Source of the DNA: Methanobrevibacter gottschalkii DSM 11977
GTDB taxonomy: Archaea; Methanobacteriota; Methanobacteria; Methanobacteriales; Methanobacteriaceae
Reading direction: 5' to 3'
Assembly: GCF_003814835.1 (NCBI RefSeq)
Contig: NZ_RKRG01000005.1
Coordinates: 1 to 64,000, forward strand
Length of the DNA: 64,000 nucleotides
This document shows, piece by piece, positions 55,163-63,897 of the stretch. The translations under genes were made by a program, and so were the position numbers. Numbering within the stretch: the stretch's first letter is position 1; every line of letters starts with the position of its first letter. The notes below the pieces were generated by a model, which did no database searches, was not told where the DNA came from, and saw nothing but the letters and a program-made list of their open reading frames with translations.

Positions 55163-56171
55163 TATTGTTTATAGATTAAAATCTCCAAAATTTTTTGAAG
55201 AAGCAATTGATGAAATTGAATTAGAAGGGGTTATTGTTAGACCTACTTATCTTTCAATATGTCAGGCAGATCAAAGATACTATCAGGGATCACGTCCAGC
55301 GGAAATACTTGAAAAAAAATTACCTATGGCATTAATTCATGAAGGAATTGGTGAAGTTGTATTTGATGAGTCAGGTAAACTTAAATCTGGAGATAAAGTT
55401 GTTATGATTCCAAACACTCCTGAGGGAAAAGATGTTTATAGGGCTAATTACTCTTATGATTCCAAATTCAGGGGTAGTGGTTTTGATGGGTTTACTTCTG
55501 ATTTAATTAAATTACAATCTGATAGGGTTGTTAAAATACCTAATGAGTTTAATCCTCATGTTGCTGCATTTATCGAGTTAATGACAGTATCATATCAAGG
55601 AATTTCCAGATTTAGTGAAATAGCTATCACTCCAAAAGATGTTTTGGGAGTTTGGGGAGATGGAAATTTAGGATTCATTACAGCACTTTTCCTAAAAGAG
55701 AAATTCCCCGAATCTAAAGTGTATGTATTTGGGAAACATTTGGAAAATCTTAATTTGTTCTCATTTGCTGATGGTATTTATCAGATACATAATGTTCCAA
55801 AAGATTTGCTAATTGATCATGCTTTTGAATGTGTAGGTTCAAGCGCATCTCAATCGGCAATTGAACAGATCATAGATTTAATCAATCCGCAAGGATCAAT
55901 AAACTTATTTGGAGTAAGTGAATACCCTATACCTCTGAATACTCGTATGGTTTTAGAAAAAGGATTGACTATTCAGGGAAATAGCCGTTCTGAAAGAGAA
56001 GATTTTGTTGGAGTTGTAGAAACCCTAAAACAAAACCCTAAACTTTTTGAATATTTGGGAAAATTAGTTACAAATATATGTGAAATAAATTCATTGAATG
56101 ATTTAAAAGAATCTTTTGATAAAGACTATATCTCTAATTTTGGTAAAACAATTTTAAAATGGGACAAATAA
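55155..56171 (+). CDS. tarJ: TarJ-like ribulose-5-phosphate reductase (zinc-type dehydrogenase)
   Basis: TarJ reduces ribulose 5-phosphate to ribitol 5-phosphate with NADPH. The 338-residue protein is a medium-chain dehydrogenase: Cys in YLSICQADQRYYQGSRPAEI (residue about 36), HEGIGEVVFDESGKLKSGDK (His about 62, Glu 63) and Rossmann motif GVWGDGNLGFITALF. The N-terminal MINIVYRLKSPKFFEEAIDE matches the TarJ pattern. The ATG at 55155 lies inside the tarI 3' end, after a GAGG site. It converges with the next gene at a hairpin with no gap. Confidence 0.88.
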   Translation: MINIVYRLKSPKFFEEAIDEIELEGVIVRPTYLSICQADQRYYQGSRPAEILEKKLPMALIHEGIGEVVFDESGKLKSGDKVVMIPNTPEGKDVYRANYSYDSKFRGSGFDGFTSDLIKLQSDRVVKIPNEFNPHVAAFIELMTVSYQGISRFSEIAITPKDVLGVWGDGNLGFITALFLKEKFPESKVYVFGKHLENLNLFSFADGIYQIHNVPKDLLIDHAFECVGSSASQSAIEQIIDLINPQGSINLFGVSEYPIPLNTRMVLEKGLTIQGNSRSEREDFVGVVETLKQNPKLFEYLGKLVTNICEINSLNDLKESFDKDYISNFGKTILKWDK

Positions 56172-56193
56172 TTAATTGAGATTATTAATTATT
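56167..56193. terminator. Perfect 10-bp hairpin at the zero-gap junction of convergent genes
   Basis: AATAATTAAT (56167-56176) pairs with ATTAATTATT (56184-56193). tarJ ends at 56171 and the minus-strand gene ends at 56172, so both stop codons are inside the left arm of the hairpin. Confidence 0.6.
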
Positions 56194-56696
56194 TTGAAAT
56201 ATTCTTTTCTAAAATAATTTCTCTCTTCTTTTTTACATATTAATGGCATCATTGATAATGCATATAAATCTTCATTATCAAGTATTTCGCCTTTGATGAT
56301 TTTATTTTTTATTATATTGAGTAAAATTTCTGCAGGATTCTCTTCAACAGCTGCTAATTTTATGCTAAATTCCGCTTCAGATTTAATTTCACATTCTTTA
56401 ACACAAATATTAACTGTATTTGGGCAGATTATGTATATTGAAACATATTTGTTGTTTGTTTCATACAATGCTTCTGCAAGTTCAACATATTTTACAAGTT
56501 CATCTTCAGTAAAGTTTGTTAGCTGTAGTTCTAAATCAATAATCTCATCATTTTCAGTAATAAAAATGCTGCCCTCTTGATGGATATGGTTTTCTAATTT
56601 TAAATTCTGTATAGGAATCTGGCACTTAATTTTCCTTTTATCATTAAAAGTTTCTTGTATAAGTTTTGTTTTCATTAGAAAATCTTGTTTTTTCAT
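56172..56696 (-). CDS. Unknown protein, possible PD-(D/E)XK-like fold
   Basis: The 174-residue acidic protein contains EGSIFITENDEIIDLELQLT, where a hydrophobic strand with E-x-Q resembles the nuclease core 'D...ExQ' of Rpn/transposase-like PD-(D/E)XK proteins. Helical regions KYVELAEALYETNNKYVSIY and ILLNIIKNKIIKGEILDNED follow, a pattern also seen in that group. The evidence is modest and the protein may be inactive. It has no clear operon partner. Confidence 0.5.
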   Translation of the reverse strand: MKKQDFLMKTKLIQETFNDKRKIKCQIPIQNLKLENHIHQEGSIFITENDEIIDLELQLTNFTEDELVKYVELAEALYETNNKYVSIYIICPNTVNICVKECEIKSEAEFSIKLAAVEENPAEILLNIIKNKIIKGEILDNEDLYALSMMPLICKKEERNYFRKEYFKIINNLN

Positions 56697-56872
56697 TGTT
56701 TAACCTCAATAAATTTTAATTTGCATTGATTATATATAATTTTAAGATTAATAAATCAGTAAGTTATTTTTTAAGATAATTTTATGAGGTTAAATCAATT
56801 TTTAAGAAAAAATTCAATTTAATTTTATGGTGTAAATTTTAAAAATAGAATAAACTAAGAGTGCATTAACTC

Positions 56873-58237
56873 TTAATTTCCAAATTTTGATCTAATTCTT
56901 CTGACTTCATATCTTGCAAATATGTAATTCAATGTGCTTGCAATTGCCCTTCCTATACATAATCCTAACCAGATTCCTAAAATATCTAAATGGAATATGT
57001 ACACAAATAAAAAGATTAAAGGAACTACAAATATGATTTCTCTAAGTATGGTAAACATTAAACTATAAATTCCTTTTCCAATCCCTTGATAAAAAAAGCT
57101 TGATGGAATTCCTATGCCTGTTAATATTAATGTTGGACATACTACTTGAAGATATAATGCAATTCCCGGAACTAAATTGGTGGTTTCCGGTGTATATGCA
57201 AATAATGTAGATAAGGGTGTTGCAAAAATTACTAAAATTAAAGTAATTATAGTTCCTAATATCAAACCAAATTTTGAACCATAAATATGGGTCCGTGATA
57301 AATAATCACCATTCTTAGCACCAAATGCACTTCCAGACACTGCAATAACTGCAGATCCAATAGCTGTAAGTGGCATTATTGCAAATAAATATAATCTTTG
57401 ACCAGATGTAAATGTTGCTATTCCATAATCTCCTCCAACTTGAGATATTACGATTAGATAAATGGACATTGCAATCGCCATGATTAGCATATCAAGTGAT
57501 GAGGGGATTCCAACTTTTAAAATATCTTTTGTTAAATTCATGTCTAACTTGAATTTTTTAATAGTAACATTAACATAAGTGTCCTTTTTAACTAAAATCC
57601 AGTATAACATAACTAATGCCGCAATTGATGAACTGGCTATTGTTGCAAGGGATGCTCCTGCTGAACCTAATCCTATTGTGTAAATAAATAACGGATCTAA
57701 TATTGCATTTAATATGACTGTAAGGATTACAACATACATTGCACGTTTCATATCTCCTTCTCCACGAAGGATTCCACTACATCCATTTGAAAACATAAAT
57801 CCTATCAATCCTAAAAATAATGGTGTAGCATATGCTATTGCTTCATTTAATGTTTGTCCACTTGCTCCATAACTTACAAGTAATGGCTTTTGCATCATCA
57901 TGAAAATAATTGTTAAAATGATTGATGCTATTAAAAAAATAAATAATGAATGTGTTGCAGATTTATTTGCCATTTCATGGTTTTTTGCACCAATAAATCT
58001 TGAAATACTACTTGTTGCTCCGTTTCCAAGTCCAACACTCGCTCCGTTTAACACCATAAATATTGGTGTTACAAATCCAATTCCTGCAATAGCCGTTGGT
58101 CCAAGACCAGCTACCCAAATACCATCAATAATGTTGTATAATGCAGTTAAAATCATTGATATCATAATTGGTATAGCTAATTTTTTTACAGCTATTTCAG
58201 GTTCTCCCCTCATTAATGCTACATTTTTATTAACCAT
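56873..58237 (-). CDS. MATE family multidrug/organic cation exporter
   Basis: The 454-residue protein has twelve hydrophobic segments. MATE features include PIMISMILTALYNIIDGIWV near the start, GNGATSSISRFIGAKNHEMA, CSGILRGEGDMKRAMYVVIL and GFMFSNG. Members export drugs or metabolites using Na+ or H+ gradients. It begins MVNKNVALMRGEPEIAVKKL and has a short basic C-terminal tail. Substrate unknown. Confidence 0.93.
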   Translation of the reverse strand: MVNKNVALMRGEPEIAVKKLAIPIMISMILTALYNIIDGIWVAGLGPTAIAGIGFVTPIFMVLNGASVGLGNGATSSISRFIGAKNHEMANKSATHSLFIFLIASIILTIIFMMMQKPLLVSYGASGQTLNEAIAYATPLFLGLIGFMFSNGCSGILRGEGDMKRAMYVVILTVILNAILDPLFIYTIGLGSAGASLATIASSSIAALVMLYWILVKKDTYVNVTIKKFKLDMNLTKDILKVGIPSSLDMLIMAIAMSIYLIVISQVGGDYGIATFTSGQRLYLFAIMPLTAIGSAVIAVSGSAFGAKNGDYLSRTHIYGSKFGLILGTIITLILVIFATPLSTLFAYTPETTNLVPGIALYLQVVCPTLILTGIGIPSSFFYQGIGKGIYSLMFTILREIIFVVPLIFLFVYIFHLDILGIWLGLCIGRAIASTLNYIFARYEVRRIRSKFGN

Positions 58238-58280
58238 AATTTTAATATTGGTTATTATTATATTTATTAATGGTGATACT

Positions 58281-58613
58281 GTGGATTATGAAAATATAAT
58301 TAAGGAAAATTTTCCAAATTATAATGTTGAAGTCATAACGCCAAATATTTTCGAATTGGAAAAATTAATTGAATACATTACGGACGATATCTTAATTTAT
58401 AAACCCTATTCTATTTTTGTATACAGACATTTAATCAGATTCATGATGAATATCGGTCTTAAAGGCAAAATTTATTATTTGGATGGTTTTTCTGATGAAG
58501 AACTAAAATCGATTCATGGCGGTCTTTTAAAATTCACGTGGGCACATGATGTTAAAATTAAGTTATTTGAAAATGCAGACCCTGATAGGGAAATTCTAGG
58601 TTTGGAAAAATAA
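58281..58613 (+). CDS. Small unknown protein, 110 residues
   Basis: GGTGAT (58272-58277) followed after three bases by GTG 58281 gives a standard start. The open frame upstream, antisense to the MATE gene, is a chance extension. The product begins MDYENIIKENFPNYNVEVIT and contains DDILIYKPYSIFVYRHLIRF and KGKIYYLDGFSDEELKSIHG. It is soluble, acidic/aromatic and not recognised. The promoter must lie in the short gap with the divergent MATE gene. A hairpin with the convergent YhgE gene follows. Confidence 0.6.
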   Translation: MDYENIIKENFPNYNVEVITPNIFELEKLIEYITDDILIYKPYSIFVYRHLIRFMMNIGLKGKIYYLDGFSDEELKSIHGGLLKFTWAHDVKIKLFENADPDREILGLEK

Positions 58614-58616
58614 AAG

Positions 58617-58639
58617 TAGAAGTTAGTAATTAACTTCTA
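58617..58639. terminator. Hairpin between convergent genes
   Basis: AGAAGTTA (58618-58625) pairs with TAACTTCT (58631-58638), extended by one T-A pair (58617/58639). The right arm includes the TAG stop codon of the minus-strand YhgE gene. Confidence 0.65.
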
Positions 58640-60472
58640 AAATAATCCACTTTCTTTTAAACGTTCTTCAAAGTATTTTGAGGATTTATCTGCTTTCTGT
58701 TTAATAAGTGCAGCCACAATAATGGTAACTATTCCAATCGATACAAGAACAACTAATGCTGGAAGGTAATTAGACCAAACAACACCTAATTGTGCTTCAC
58801 GTATCAATGTAATAGCATATGTCATTGGCAAGTACGGATATAATGTTTGGAAGAAATCTTGCATAATTTCAATTGGGTAAATTCCTCCAGTTCCAGATAT
58901 TTGAAGCACTAAAAGTATTACTCCTATTCCTTTTCCCACTTGTCCTAATGCAGATATGATGGAATATACTAAAATCATAAATATTACCGATACCAGTATT
59001 GCAGAGAATATAAATAATGGTGAATTACTTATATAAATGCCTAAGATATAAGCCCCACTTATAGTAACTGCCGCCTGGAGCATGCTCATTACTACAAACA
59101 GTATAACTTTACCAAAGTACATTTCAACGGGTTTGTATTTTGTCCCTTGACTGGTTCCCGGTGTGATCATTACACAAGTAATAATAGCACCAACCCACAT
59201 TGATAATACGATATAGAAAGGAGCTACATTGGATCCGTAATCTGGTACTGAGAATACTTCCTGCCTATCTAATTTTATTGGGGAGTAGAAATAATCTCCA
59301 AGTTCAGTTTCATTGATTCCAGTAATGCTTGAAAGTGAATTTGCAGATGAACTTAGAGCTCCAGCAGCTGAGAACAATGCTTGTGATGCAGAACCTGAAA
59401 GCATTTGAGCACCTGCTGCAAGGCTTAATGATCCTTTTGCAAGTTCAACAGAACCTCCAGCTACTTGATTTGCACCACCCGCAACATTGCTAGCACCATT
59501 AGCCAATTTCGATGAACTATCTGCAAGTTTTACAGAACCATCGGCTAATTGGGATGAACCTTTAGCTAATTCTCCGCTTCCATTTGCAAGTTTAATATTG
59601 CCTTCAACATATTGTTTCATAGGTTCTGGAAGTGTTGATGGATCTACCTGTGATTGTATTTGTTGTGATCCTTTTTCTAAGTCACTAGCACTCTGTTTAA
59701 TTGATGCTGATCCTTGCTTAACATCACTTGCACCATTGTTAATTGCAGATGAACCTTGCTGAACTTGATTAGCACCACTTTGCACTTGGCTTGCTCCATT
59801 TTGAACATCACTCACTCCAGAGGATACTTGTCCTGCACCGGAAGATATTTTTGCAGCACCTGCAGAAAGCTGGCTTCCACCACTGTATAACTGACCTGCA
59901 CCAGATGAAAGACCATCTTTTAAATCTCCGAGTTTTCCGTAAGCTGCAAGGTTTATAATCTGAACAATTTTTGCATTAACTGTAGTATAAACTGTATTTG
60001 CACCTGTGTCCGTTAATTTTGTAGCTACTGGATTTGATTTGATATTCACAAGGTATTCAAGTTCCGCTTGTTTTGGATTATCAGATGTAATGGATGCTAT
60101 ATTTTCACTCAGATTTTTAGGTATTATAATGCCTGCATAATAATCCCCATCATGAACCCCTTTCCGCAGTTCATCTTCAGTTACAAACTTCCAATCGAAT
60201 TTAGTATTATTTTTCAAATCTTTAACAATTTCATTTCCAACATTTAAATATGTACCTTCAAATGTTGATCCGTTATCTAAGTTAGCTATTGCAAATTCTA
60301 CTTCATTAGTATTTTCATATGGATTCCAACATGCTTGGATATTCAGAAGAGCATAAAGTGAAGGTAGAATAATTATTGCAATTAATACAATTGTCACTAT
60401 GGGATTTGAAAATGACGCTTTAAAATCATGCTTTATGATTTCAACAATGTTACCAAAATTTATTTTACTCAT
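58637..60472 (-). CDS. YhgE/Pip family membrane protein with heptad coiled-coil
   Basis: The 611-residue protein starts with a cytoplasmic stretch and a membrane helix (IVTIVLIAIIILPSLYALLN). An external region of about 350 residues carries a long Gly/Ser-punctuated heptad repeat (e.g. GAGQVSSGVSDVQNGASQVQ), typical of YhgE/Pip proteins. Five membrane helices in an ABC-2-like block follow (PFYIVLSMWVGAIITCVMIT to ALVVLVSIGIVTIIVAALI). These proteins serve as phage or virus receptors and in secretion-related roles in Gram-positive bacteria; the role in archaea is unknown. The ATG at 60472 (MSKINFGN) is preferred over 60484. Confidence 0.88.
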   Translation of the reverse strand: MSKINFGNIVEIIKHDFKASFSNPIVTIVLIAIIILPSLYALLNIQACWNPYENTNEVEFAIANLDNGSTFEGTYLNVGNEIVKDLKNNTKFDWKFVTEDELRKGVHDGDYYAGIIIPKNLSENIASITSDNPKQAELEYLVNIKSNPVATKLTDTGANTVYTTVNAKIVQIINLAAYGKLGDLKDGLSSGAGQLYSGGSQLSAGAAKISSGAGQVSSGVSDVQNGASQVQSGANQVQQGSSAINNGASDVKQGSASIKQSASDLEKGSQQIQSQVDPSTLPEPMKQYVEGNIKLANGSGELAKGSSQLADGSVKLADSSSKLANGASNVAGGANQVAGGSVELAKGSLSLAAGAQMLSGSASQALFSAAGALSSSANSLSSITGINETELGDYFYSPIKLDRQEVFSVPDYGSNVAPFYIVLSMWVGAIITCVMITPGTSQGTKYKPVEMYFGKVILFVVMSMLQAAVTISGAYILGIYISNSPLFIFSAILVSVIFMILVYSIISALGQVGKGIGVILLVLQISGTGGIYPIEIMQDFFQTLYPYLPMTYAITLIREAQLGVVWSNYLPALVVLVSIGIVTIIVAALIKQKADKSSKYFEERLKESGLF

Positions 60473-60484
60473 TTTAAACCTCAT

Positions 60485-60839
60485 TTCTAATGTAATAATT
60501 CGTAGGTCACTTTATATTTACAAGTTTTGGGTTATTCCTAGATTATATGAAATATTAATCCTTTAATTGTTTTATTTTCTAATTTTTTGTAATCAGAATG
60601 CTTTTTTGTGTTAATTAAACTTTTTTAACATTTGATTTCAATTTTATGCAATTTAAATTCCCAAGTTTCCTTAAAATATTAGTTAAATACTAATTCAATA
60701 CTCAACTATTAACCTATGATATATATTTAGATTAAAAGTATATAAAATAGTATTCATAAACTGAAATTTCTTTTATTTTTTCTTATTCTGCAAAATATTC
60801 ATTTGAATTCTGGCATTGATATGAGAATAGCTAATTAGC
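60485..60839. other. AT-rich intergenic region, nothing supported
   Basis: About 355 bp before the zinc-ribbon gene end. It probably holds the YhgE promoter near 60490-60560. I see no gene, repeat or stable structure that I can support. Confidence 0.5.
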
Positions 60840-61043
60840 TTATAATTGGAAAAATTCATCACAGTATTCACAGTAGTAGTTGTAATTGCCCATACAACTA
60901 TTTCCAATGATTATTTCATTTTCTAATGACTCAATAGCTAATTCAGTTGTTGGTTCACCATGAAAAACCTTCTTTAATTCTCTCATACATTTTGGACAAA
61001 ATTTCATATTAATGTCTTTTTCATTACTCAATATTAAATTCAT
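60840..61043 (-). CDS. Small zinc-ribbon protein
   Basis: The product has two CxxC pairs, CPKCMRELKK and YCEYCDEFFQL, separated by about 40 residues, which should bind one zinc ion. At 55-67 residues it is a typical small zinc ribbon. The likely start is ATG 61007 (MKFCPKCMREL), although the frame opens at 61043. Neither start has a strong ribosome site. Function unknown. Confidence 0.6.
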   Translation of the reverse strand: MNLILSNEKDINMKFCPKCMRELKKVFHGEPTTELAIESLENEIIIGNSCMGNYNYYCEYCDEFFQL

Positions 61044-61223
61044 GTTTGATAAGAAACTTAAAATGATTTTTGGCTATTTTTATAATAAATGTAGGCAAAA
61101 CATTAAATTAACTAAAATATATAATAATTATAAGATAAATTATATGGTTCCTTAATCGGAATTTTAATTGTTACCTTTGGCAATTTTTAAAGTATTGCTA
61201 ATGATATATTAAAAGGTGTTTAT

Positions 61224-62150
61224 GTGAGTGAACAAAAATTAGAAGTTTTCAATGTTTTAAATTTTTTAGATAATGGCTATGAGATTGATGATATTTTAAA
61301 TGAAGGTAAATTCGGAACTTTTCCTTCAGCACAGGACTGTATTAAATACATGATTGATGAAGGATATCTCAAAGGTGAATTTAATGCTGCAATTCATAAT
61401 GATGGCAAATCATTAACTGCAGAAGAGGTATCTAAAAAATATACAGTTGCTGAATTGAAAGATCTTTTAAGAGAAAATGGTTTGAAAGTTTCAGGTAAAA
61501 AACAGGAACTTGTTGAAAGACTTTTACCTGCATTAAGTGGTGAAATTACAGTAGAGCCAGATAATGGGGAATCTGTTGATTTAGCATTAACTGATAAAGC
61601 ACAAGAATTCTTAAATGAAAATGATTGGATGGATTTATATATGTTCGCACTTGTTGCATTCAGGTTTGAGGATTATGAAACCTACAGAAAAAATTCATCA
61701 GAAGACAATATTCAGACTGCTTTAAAATTCTGTGATGAAATTATTTCAAGAGCATTAATCGCTAATCAATTTTTAGTATTCATCGATGCATTATCTGCTA
61801 AAGCTCATGTTTATGCTTATGATAAAGATTATGAATCTTTCTTAGATTATGATTTACAACGTTTCATTTTAGGATTAAATCCTATAGTAATGGATTCACA
61901 AACTTATGCTAATTATGATGCTATTAATTATGCAAATGTAATTAATTTAAAGAATGTAATTGAACAACTTGATTTAGGTAGTTTAAAGAAAAGATTTGAT
62001 AAAATATGGGATAAGTCTAATATTAAAAGTATTACTGTGCCTAAAAAGACTTGTTATAAAATTTTACAGAAAGCTTTGGCCGGTTCAGATGTTGAAGAGC
62101 TCAATTTTAATGTAACTCAAAAATATTTTGTTAGGAAATTTGGAGTTTAA
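61224..62150 (+). CDS. SAP-domain protein of unknown function
   Basis: Residues about 72-108 form a SAP domain (YTVAELKDLLRENGLKVSGK then KQELVERLLPAL), a helix-extension-helix fold that binds DNA or RNA in eukaryotes and some prokaryotes. The remainder (308 residues) is helical, with an N-terminal segment (LDNGYEIDDILNEGKFGTFP) and a C-terminal part (KKRFDKIWDKSNIKSITVPK). A GTG start follows AAAAGGTG. The DUF998 membrane gene begins three bases later, so they are co-transcribed. Confidence 0.78.
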   Translation: MSEQKLEVFNVLNFLDNGYEIDDILNEGKFGTFPSAQDCIKYMIDEGYLKGEFNAAIHNDGKSLTAEEVSKKYTVAELKDLLRENGLKVSGKKQELVERLLPALSGEITVEPDNGESVDLALTDKAQEFLNENDWMDLYMFALVAFRFEDYETYRKNSSEDNIQTALKFCDEIISRALIANQFLVFIDALSAKAHVYAYDKDYESFLDYDLQRFILGLNPIVMDSQTYANYDAINYANVINLKNVIEQLDLGSLKKRFDKIWDKSNIKSITVPKKTCYKILQKALAGSDVEELNFNVTQKYFVRKFGV

Positions 62151-62152
62151 GT

Positions 62153-62743
62153 ATGAGAAATAAAGTTGCTGGAATTGTCTTTATTGTTGGTAGTTTGTAT
62201 TATGTTCTAGCTGAAGCCGTTTCTGCAACTTTCTTTAATGCTTCTTTATTTAATACTTATTCTTTTCATACCATTTCCGAACTTGGAATCCCTAATGTAA
62301 ATTCCCCTTTGTTTTGGTTAATGAATTCTGCGTTTATTTTAATTGGTTTGACACTTATTTTTGGTAATTTTTATAAATTTAAAGATTTTTTAGTTAAAAA
62401 TAGGATTATAATCTATATTTTAACACTAATGACCTCAACTGGAGTCATTATGGTTGGTTGGATTCATGGGGGAAATCCATTTACTTTAGGTTATCATATG
62501 TTAGGTGCTATGATGGCTATTTTTGGTGGTAATGTTCTTCTGATTGTTATTTCAAGATCCATGTCTGAATATTCTAAATTTCAAAAAACTACATTGGTTC
62601 TAGGAATATTTGGTTTAGCTGTATTTTGGATTATGTTTTTCAATATGGAAAGTATTTACATGCCGGTTTTTGAAAGACTTTCAGTTTATACAATGATTAT
62701 CTGGTGTTTTTTAACTGGTTGTTATATAATTTCTAGAGAGTAA
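62153..62743 (+). CDS. DUF998 membrane protein
   Basis: The 196-residue protein has six membrane helices, with a conserved core: KVAGIVFIVGSLYYVLAEAV, YSFHTISELGIPNVNSPLFW and GWIHGGNPFTLGYHMLGAMM. These match the DUF998 family, in which the SELG segment is characteristic. The function is unknown. It shares the operon of the SAP-domain gene. Confidence 0.85.
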   Translation: MRNKVAGIVFIVGSLYYVLAEAVSATFFNASLFNTYSFHTISELGIPNVNSPLFWLMNSAFILIGLTLIFGNFYKFKDFLVKNRIIIYILTLMTSTGVIMVGWIHGGNPFTLGYHMLGAMMAIFGGNVLLIVISRSMSEYSKFQKTTLVLGIFGLAVFWIMFFNMESIYMPVFERLSVYTMIIWCFLTGCYIISRE

Positions 62744-62867
62744 TCATTGTCTATTTTTCCTGATATCTGATAATTTATATCGGCCATATTGTGATTTTTT
62801 AATTCAAACAATTTCATTTATAAAAGTTTATATAGTTTTTAATTTAACTATAATTAAAGGTGATATT

Positions 62868-63116
62868 ATGACAAACTTAGATAAATCTGTTGAAGAAGAA
62901 ATTTTAGCAATCATTGAAAAATATCAAAAAGAAGATACTAAACTTTTGAATTATCTTATTACTGATGATGAAATTACCTTTTTCTCACCATTAGCAAATG
63001 GTAATTCAATTACTGCAGAAGACTTACACAAAGTTGCAGATATTTTAAAAGGAACATTTAAAGGAATGCAAATTGTTAATCAAGAATACAGATTTACTTT
63101 CGAAATCGGTTTATAA
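62868..63116 (+). CDS. Small unknown protein, 82 residues
   Basis: The ATG has a textbook context (GGTGATATTATG) and its own TATA box (TTTATATA near 62828). The 82 residues begin MTNLDKSVEEEILAIIEKYQ and include a sheet-forming core (TDDEITFFSPLANGNSITAE) and a C-terminal strand MQIVNQEYRFTFEIGL. It is small, acidic and soluble. I do not recognise the family. Confidence 0.65.
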   Translation: MTNLDKSVEEEILAIIEKYQKEDTKLLNYLITDDEITFFSPLANGNSITAEDLHKVADILKGTFKGMQIVNQEYRFTFEIGL

Positions 63117-63147
63117 TTGGGGTTTATAATCTCCCCAAATATTTTTT
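63117..63147. terminator. Hairpin and T-tract between convergent genes
   Basis: TTGGGG (63117-63122) pairs with CCCCAA (63133-63138), followed a few bases later by a seven-T run (63141-63147). The loop holds the stop codon of the minus-strand gene. Confidence 0.6.
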
Positions 63148-63801
63148 TGTAAGTTTGCATTCATACATACACTTTGTGCAGCCTAAACCATTCTTATATT
63201 GCTCAACAATATATTCTCTACATTTTCCGATATCGATAATGTCATTTCTATTTAATTTAGTATTCCATTTTTGAGGATTAATGGCACCAACAGGGCAGGC
63301 TTTTTGACAATTTTCACAGTCATCACATTGTGAATCTGTAATTTGTGTTCCGAATGTAAGTGGCATATTAGTCAATATTCCGCCCAATACAACGGCAGAT
63401 CCATAATCTGGAGTAACAAAAAGTGCAGAACGACCAATCCAACCAAGCCCGGATTTAGTGGCTATTGTCTTATAAGGCAATATACTTAATAATCTTTTCA
63501 TATCGCACTCATTTCTACTCATTGTAAGAGCAAATGCATCATATCCGTGATTTTTGATGTACTTTTCACCTTTAATGGAAATTTCAGTTAATCTGTCTAT
63601 TAGTGAATGAAAACAAGACCAATAAGACTCATAATCTTCATTTTCTATGTAAATCATTGCTTTTTTAGGAATTTTTAAAACAAGACTAATTCCATAAGGC
63701 AAATCTATGAATCCCTCAGCTAATCCATCAACATTGGCAAATCCTACTTTGCTTGCACCTTTTTTTATAAGAAAATTTTTAAGATCATTATCCTCAGACA
63801 T
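63124..63801 (-). CDS. QueG-like 4Fe-4S double-cluster protein (short form)
   Basis: The 225-residue protein carries ATKSGLGWIGRSALFVTPDY, a segment conserved in epoxyqueuosine reductases, and cysteine clusters CDDCENCQKACPVGAI and GCTKCMYECKLTKKY. It is shorter than true QueG (about 350 residues), belongs to the widespread 'reductive' ferredoxin-like group of methanogens and lacks the full C-terminal region. The substrate is unknown. It is convergent with the small protein gene and divergent from argB. Confidence 0.78.
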   Translation of the reverse strand: MSEDNDLKNFLIKKGASKVGFANVDGLAEGFIDLPYGISLVLKIPKKAMIYIENEDYESYWSCFHSLIDRLTEISIKGEKYIKNHGYDAFALTMSRNECDMKRLLSILPYKTIATKSGLGWIGRSALFVTPDYGSAVVLGGILTNMPLTFGTQITDSQCDDCENCQKACPVGAINPQKWNTKLNRNDIIDIGKCREYIVEQYKNGLGCTKCMYECKLTKKYLGRL

Positions 63802-63897
63802 GCTATTAGATATGGTTTATTAATTATTTATATTGTAATATAAAATTTTGACTTTAATTTTATAAATGATTAAAATGATAATATAATAAGTGATTAA

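Noticed and set aside
58637-60472. DNA repeats in the YhgE gene as a CRISPR-like or minisatellite array
   Set aside because: The repetition is at protein level (heptads) with variable codons; there are no identical direct repeats with unique spacers. No CRISPR array was found elsewhere in the window.
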